Source: an uncultured Fidelibacterota bacterium
Lineage (GTDB): Bacteria > Fidelibacterota > Marinisomatia > Marinisomatales > Marinisomataceae
DNA: 64,000 nucleotides
Assembly (NCBI GenBank): GCA_902624275.1
Contig: CACNWW010000004.1
Location: 18,769-82,768 of the forward strand
Reading direction: 5' to 3'
Shown here: positions 62,331 to 64,000 of the stretch, piece by piece
How positions within the stretch are numbered: position 1 is the first letter of the stretch
Layout: every line of letters begins with the position of its first letter
The notes under the pieces: model-generated
What the model saw: the letters and a program-made list of their open reading frames with translations, nothing else
The model's database searches: none
What the model was told of the DNA's origin: nothing
Translations under genes and position numbers: made by a program

Positions 62331-63743
62331 TTAGTTCAATATGGACAAAAGCTTACGAACACGTTTTAAACAAATATCTTTCCCTAATAATAGTATTAAA
62401 TCAAAAATGCCGGGACCAAAAGTAATACCTGTAAGCGCAACCCTTGTAGGCTTCATTACTCTTCCAATCTGAACATCATGCTGAGCCATTAAATTGTCAA
62501 AAATATGTTCAATTTCAGATCTATTCCATGTATCGCAATTTTCTAAAGCACTTTTAAAGTCAGTAAGAATAGCAATTGCTTTTTCATTAAAGGTTTTGGA
62601 TATTAAATCTTTATCGTAATCAAGTGAATCTTGAAAAAATAGTTTCGACATCTCAGTAATTTCTGTGATTGTTTTTGATCTATCCTTAATAAGCTTTACA
62701 ATTTCTTTTAAATAATTCCAATCAAGACCATCTCCCCAATCAGGATTTAGCTTATAAATTTCATTCATAGTATCTCTCACACTCATCTCTGTTAGATGTT
62801 GTTGCGAAATCCATAATAATTTCTTTTCATCAAATACGGCTGATTTTTTTTGTACTTGATCAAATTGAAAACTTTCAATCAACTCTTCTTGATTAAAAAT
62901 TTCTTTATCAGAATCAGGATTCCAACCGAGTAACGACAAATAATTTAATATTGCCTTGGGGGTGAATCCTTTATCTTTATACTCTTGTACATTGGTTGCA
63001 GCATGTCTTTTACTTAATCTTTTTTTATCTGAACCTAGAATCATTGGCAAATGAGCAAAAATAGGTTCATTTAAACCTAAAGCTCTATAAACGAGAATTT
63101 GTTTAGGAGTGTTTGCTAAATGGTCATCTCCTCTTATAACATGAGATATATTCATATCTGAGTCGTCTACAGCTACCACAAAATTATAGGTGGGTGATCC
63201 ATCTGATCTTGCAATAATAAAGTCATCTAAATCTTTGTTTTGAACCTTGATTGTACCATATACTAAATCAGTAAATTCTGTTTCGCCTTCTGGAACTTTT
63301 AACCTGACAGTGAATGATTTGCCCTGATTGAGCAATTTCTGCATTTCATCTTCTGATAAATCTCTATACGTTTGTGGTACACGAAACACTTCTTTTTTTT
63401 GCTCAGATGCTAATCGCAAATTATCAAGTTCTTCTTTCTGAAGAAAGCAACGATACGCTGTACCGTTATCTAGCATTTTTGATACCATTTCTTCATGTCT
63501 TGACTTATTGTTTGACTGAAATACAATATCTTCATCCCAATTAAGACCTAGCCAAGATAAGGCATCAGTAATTTGATTAACATATTCGCTTTTAGAACGT
63601 TCAAGATCAGTATCCTCAATACGTAACAAAAACTCACCATTATTTTGATTTGTAAAAAGCCAATTGAACAAAGCTGTTCTTGCACCACCAATATGCAAAT
63701 AGCCGGTAGGGCTTGGTGCGAATCTTACACGAGGTTTATTCAT
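62331..63743 (-). CDS. gltX: Glutamyl-tRNA synthetase
   Basis: Class I synthetase of 470 residues charging tRNA-Glu. HIGH-type motif FAPSPTGYLHIGGARTALF at the N-terminus and KMSKS-type KKRLSKRH near residue 240. The usual zinc-binding cysteines of the E. coli enzyme are absent here. Start ATG 63743 fits the conserved N-terminus and lies 2 bases after the 3' end of tRNA-Ser(UGA). It could charge tRNA-Gln as well if the Gat amidotransferase is present; not visible here. Confidence 0.97.
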   Translation of the reverse strand: MNKPRVRFAPSPTGYLHIGGARTALFNWLFTNQNNGEFLLRIEDTDLERSKSEYVNQITDALSWLGLNWDEDIVFQSNNKSRHEEMVSKMLDNGTAYRCFLQKEELDNLRLASEQKKEVFRVPQTYRDLSEDEMQKLLNQGKSFTVRLKVPEGETEFTDLVYGTIKVQNKDLDDFIIARSDGSPTYNFVVAVDDSDMNISHVIRGDDHLANTPKQILVYRALGLNEPIFAHLPMILGSDKKRLSKRHAATNVQEYKDKGFTPKAILNYLSLLGWNPDSDKEIFNQEELIESFQFDQVQKKSAVFDEKKLLWISQQHLTEMSVRDTMNEIYKLNPDWGDGLDWNYLKEIVKLIKDRSKTITEITEMSKLFFQDSLDYDKDLISKTFNEKAIAILTDFKSALENCDTWNRSEIEHIFDNLMAQHDVQIGRVMKPTRVALTGITFGPGIFDLILLLGKDICLKRVRKLLSILN

Positions 63744-63745
63744 TG

Positions 63746-63832
63746 CGGAGGCAAGAGGATTCGAACCTCTGAAGGGCTTGCACCCTTGCTGGTTTTCAAG
63801 ACCAGTGCATTCAACCGCTCTGCCATGCCTCC
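63746..63832 (-). tRNA. tRNA-Ser (anticodon UGA)
   Basis: Class II tRNA of 87 bases. Acceptor GGAGGCA pairs perfectly with TGCCTCC, anticodon stem CTGGT/ACCAG with loop CTTGAAA (anticodon TGA), long variable arm GCAAGGGTGCAAGCCCTTC, T arm AGAGG-TTCGAAT-CCTCT, discriminator G typical of serine tRNAs. It reads UCA and related codons. Directly followed by gltX. Confidence 0.97.
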
Positions 63833-63945
63833 ATAGTTTTTATATAAAAAAACTAACAACAAATATACTATTGTAACTTTAAGATGTCTACTTGTCCTTA
63901 AAATTTTATAATATTAATTTAACTTAAATTTTTCGAGGTGTAAAA

Positions 63946-64000
63946 ATGATAAATAAAAAAATAGTTTTTCTTTTAATGATTTTTTTAGGTCTGTTAAATA
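63946..64000 (+). CDS. Start of an exported protein (partial)
   Basis: ATG after GAGGTG, opening MINKKIVFLLMIFLGLLN, a signal peptide cut by the window end. Product unknown. Confidence 0.6.
   Translation, partial: MINKKIVFLLMIFLGLLN

Noticed and set aside
1..64000. CRISPR arrays, insertion sequences, rRNA genes
   Set aside because: No regularly spaced repeats, transposase-like proteins or rRNA segments were seen on reading through the window.

Overview
The window is a compact, AT-rich bacterial chromosome segment with a Gram-negative envelope (lipoproteins, exported P19-like protein, fragment of an outer-membrane barrel protein). Core gene order (thrS-infC-rpmI-rplT-pheS-pheT, nusA-infB-rbfA-truB-ribF-rpsO-pnp, dnaX-ybaB-recR-pgsA-pgpA-cinA-recA), a LeuS lacking its zinc cysteines and a Bacteroidota-type LGPG-motif protein pair suggest the FCB/Bacteroidota side. 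A streamlined marine lineage such as Candidatus Marinimicrobia (SAR406) is my best guess, but this is inference without any database search.

Layout. 1-13015 (+): end of an outer-membrane protein, two small exported proteins, then the translation operon thrS-infC-rpmI-rplT-pheS-pheT, zapA, folD, a DUF885 lipoprotein, cutA, a 41-aa membrane peptide, a nitroreductase and rmuC. 13054-14795: redox cluster (HxlR regulator, two CDGSH proteins, DoxX, anchored glutaredoxin). 14853-18943: aromatic amino acid hydroxylase and an epimerase-type reductase flanked by two related LGPG-motif proteins. 18944-25100: accessory, defence-like island: a three-gene overlapping operon ending in a DUF2130 nuclease-like protein, a 66-aa membrane protein with a GIY-YIG nuclease bounded by 54-nt direct repeats, and an overlapping restriction endonuclease/cytosine-C5 methylase pair. 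25101-30510: DUF998-like protein, leuS, msrA, MerR regulator, ald. 30520-38612 (-): nusA-to-pnp operon. 38708-46839 (-): TPR protein and trhO, exported proteins including a P19-like metal binder, MBL hydrolase, acyl-CoA synthetase, tRNA-Leu(CAA) on the other strand, a coiled-coil protein, lepB and rnhB. 46901-49247 (+): AGCS symporter and inositol monophosphatase. 49244-55007 (-): replication/repair and phospholipid operon. 55126-59946 (-): TPR and FG-GAP lipoproteins, yaaA, thioesterase, SDR. 59993-61709 (+): 5-alpha-reductase-like and YHYH proteins. 61706-63832 (-): tadA behind tRNA-Arg(ACG), and gltX behind tRNA-Ser(UGA). The window ends in the signal peptide of another exported protein.

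Genes are tightly packed. Start/stop overlaps of 1 to 14 nt are the rule (ATGA, TAATG, and 11-nt overlaps such as ATGGATTTTAG), and convergent pairs share TTAA as both stop codons. Several starts are not ATG, most strikingly an ATT start for infC. The most interesting observations are the two genes (tadA, gltX) whose start codons lie 2-3 nt behind a tRNA 3' end, with tadA directly behind the tRNA whose wobble base it is known to deaminate, and the island at 19-25 kb, whose first operon may be an undescribed defence or nuclease system.
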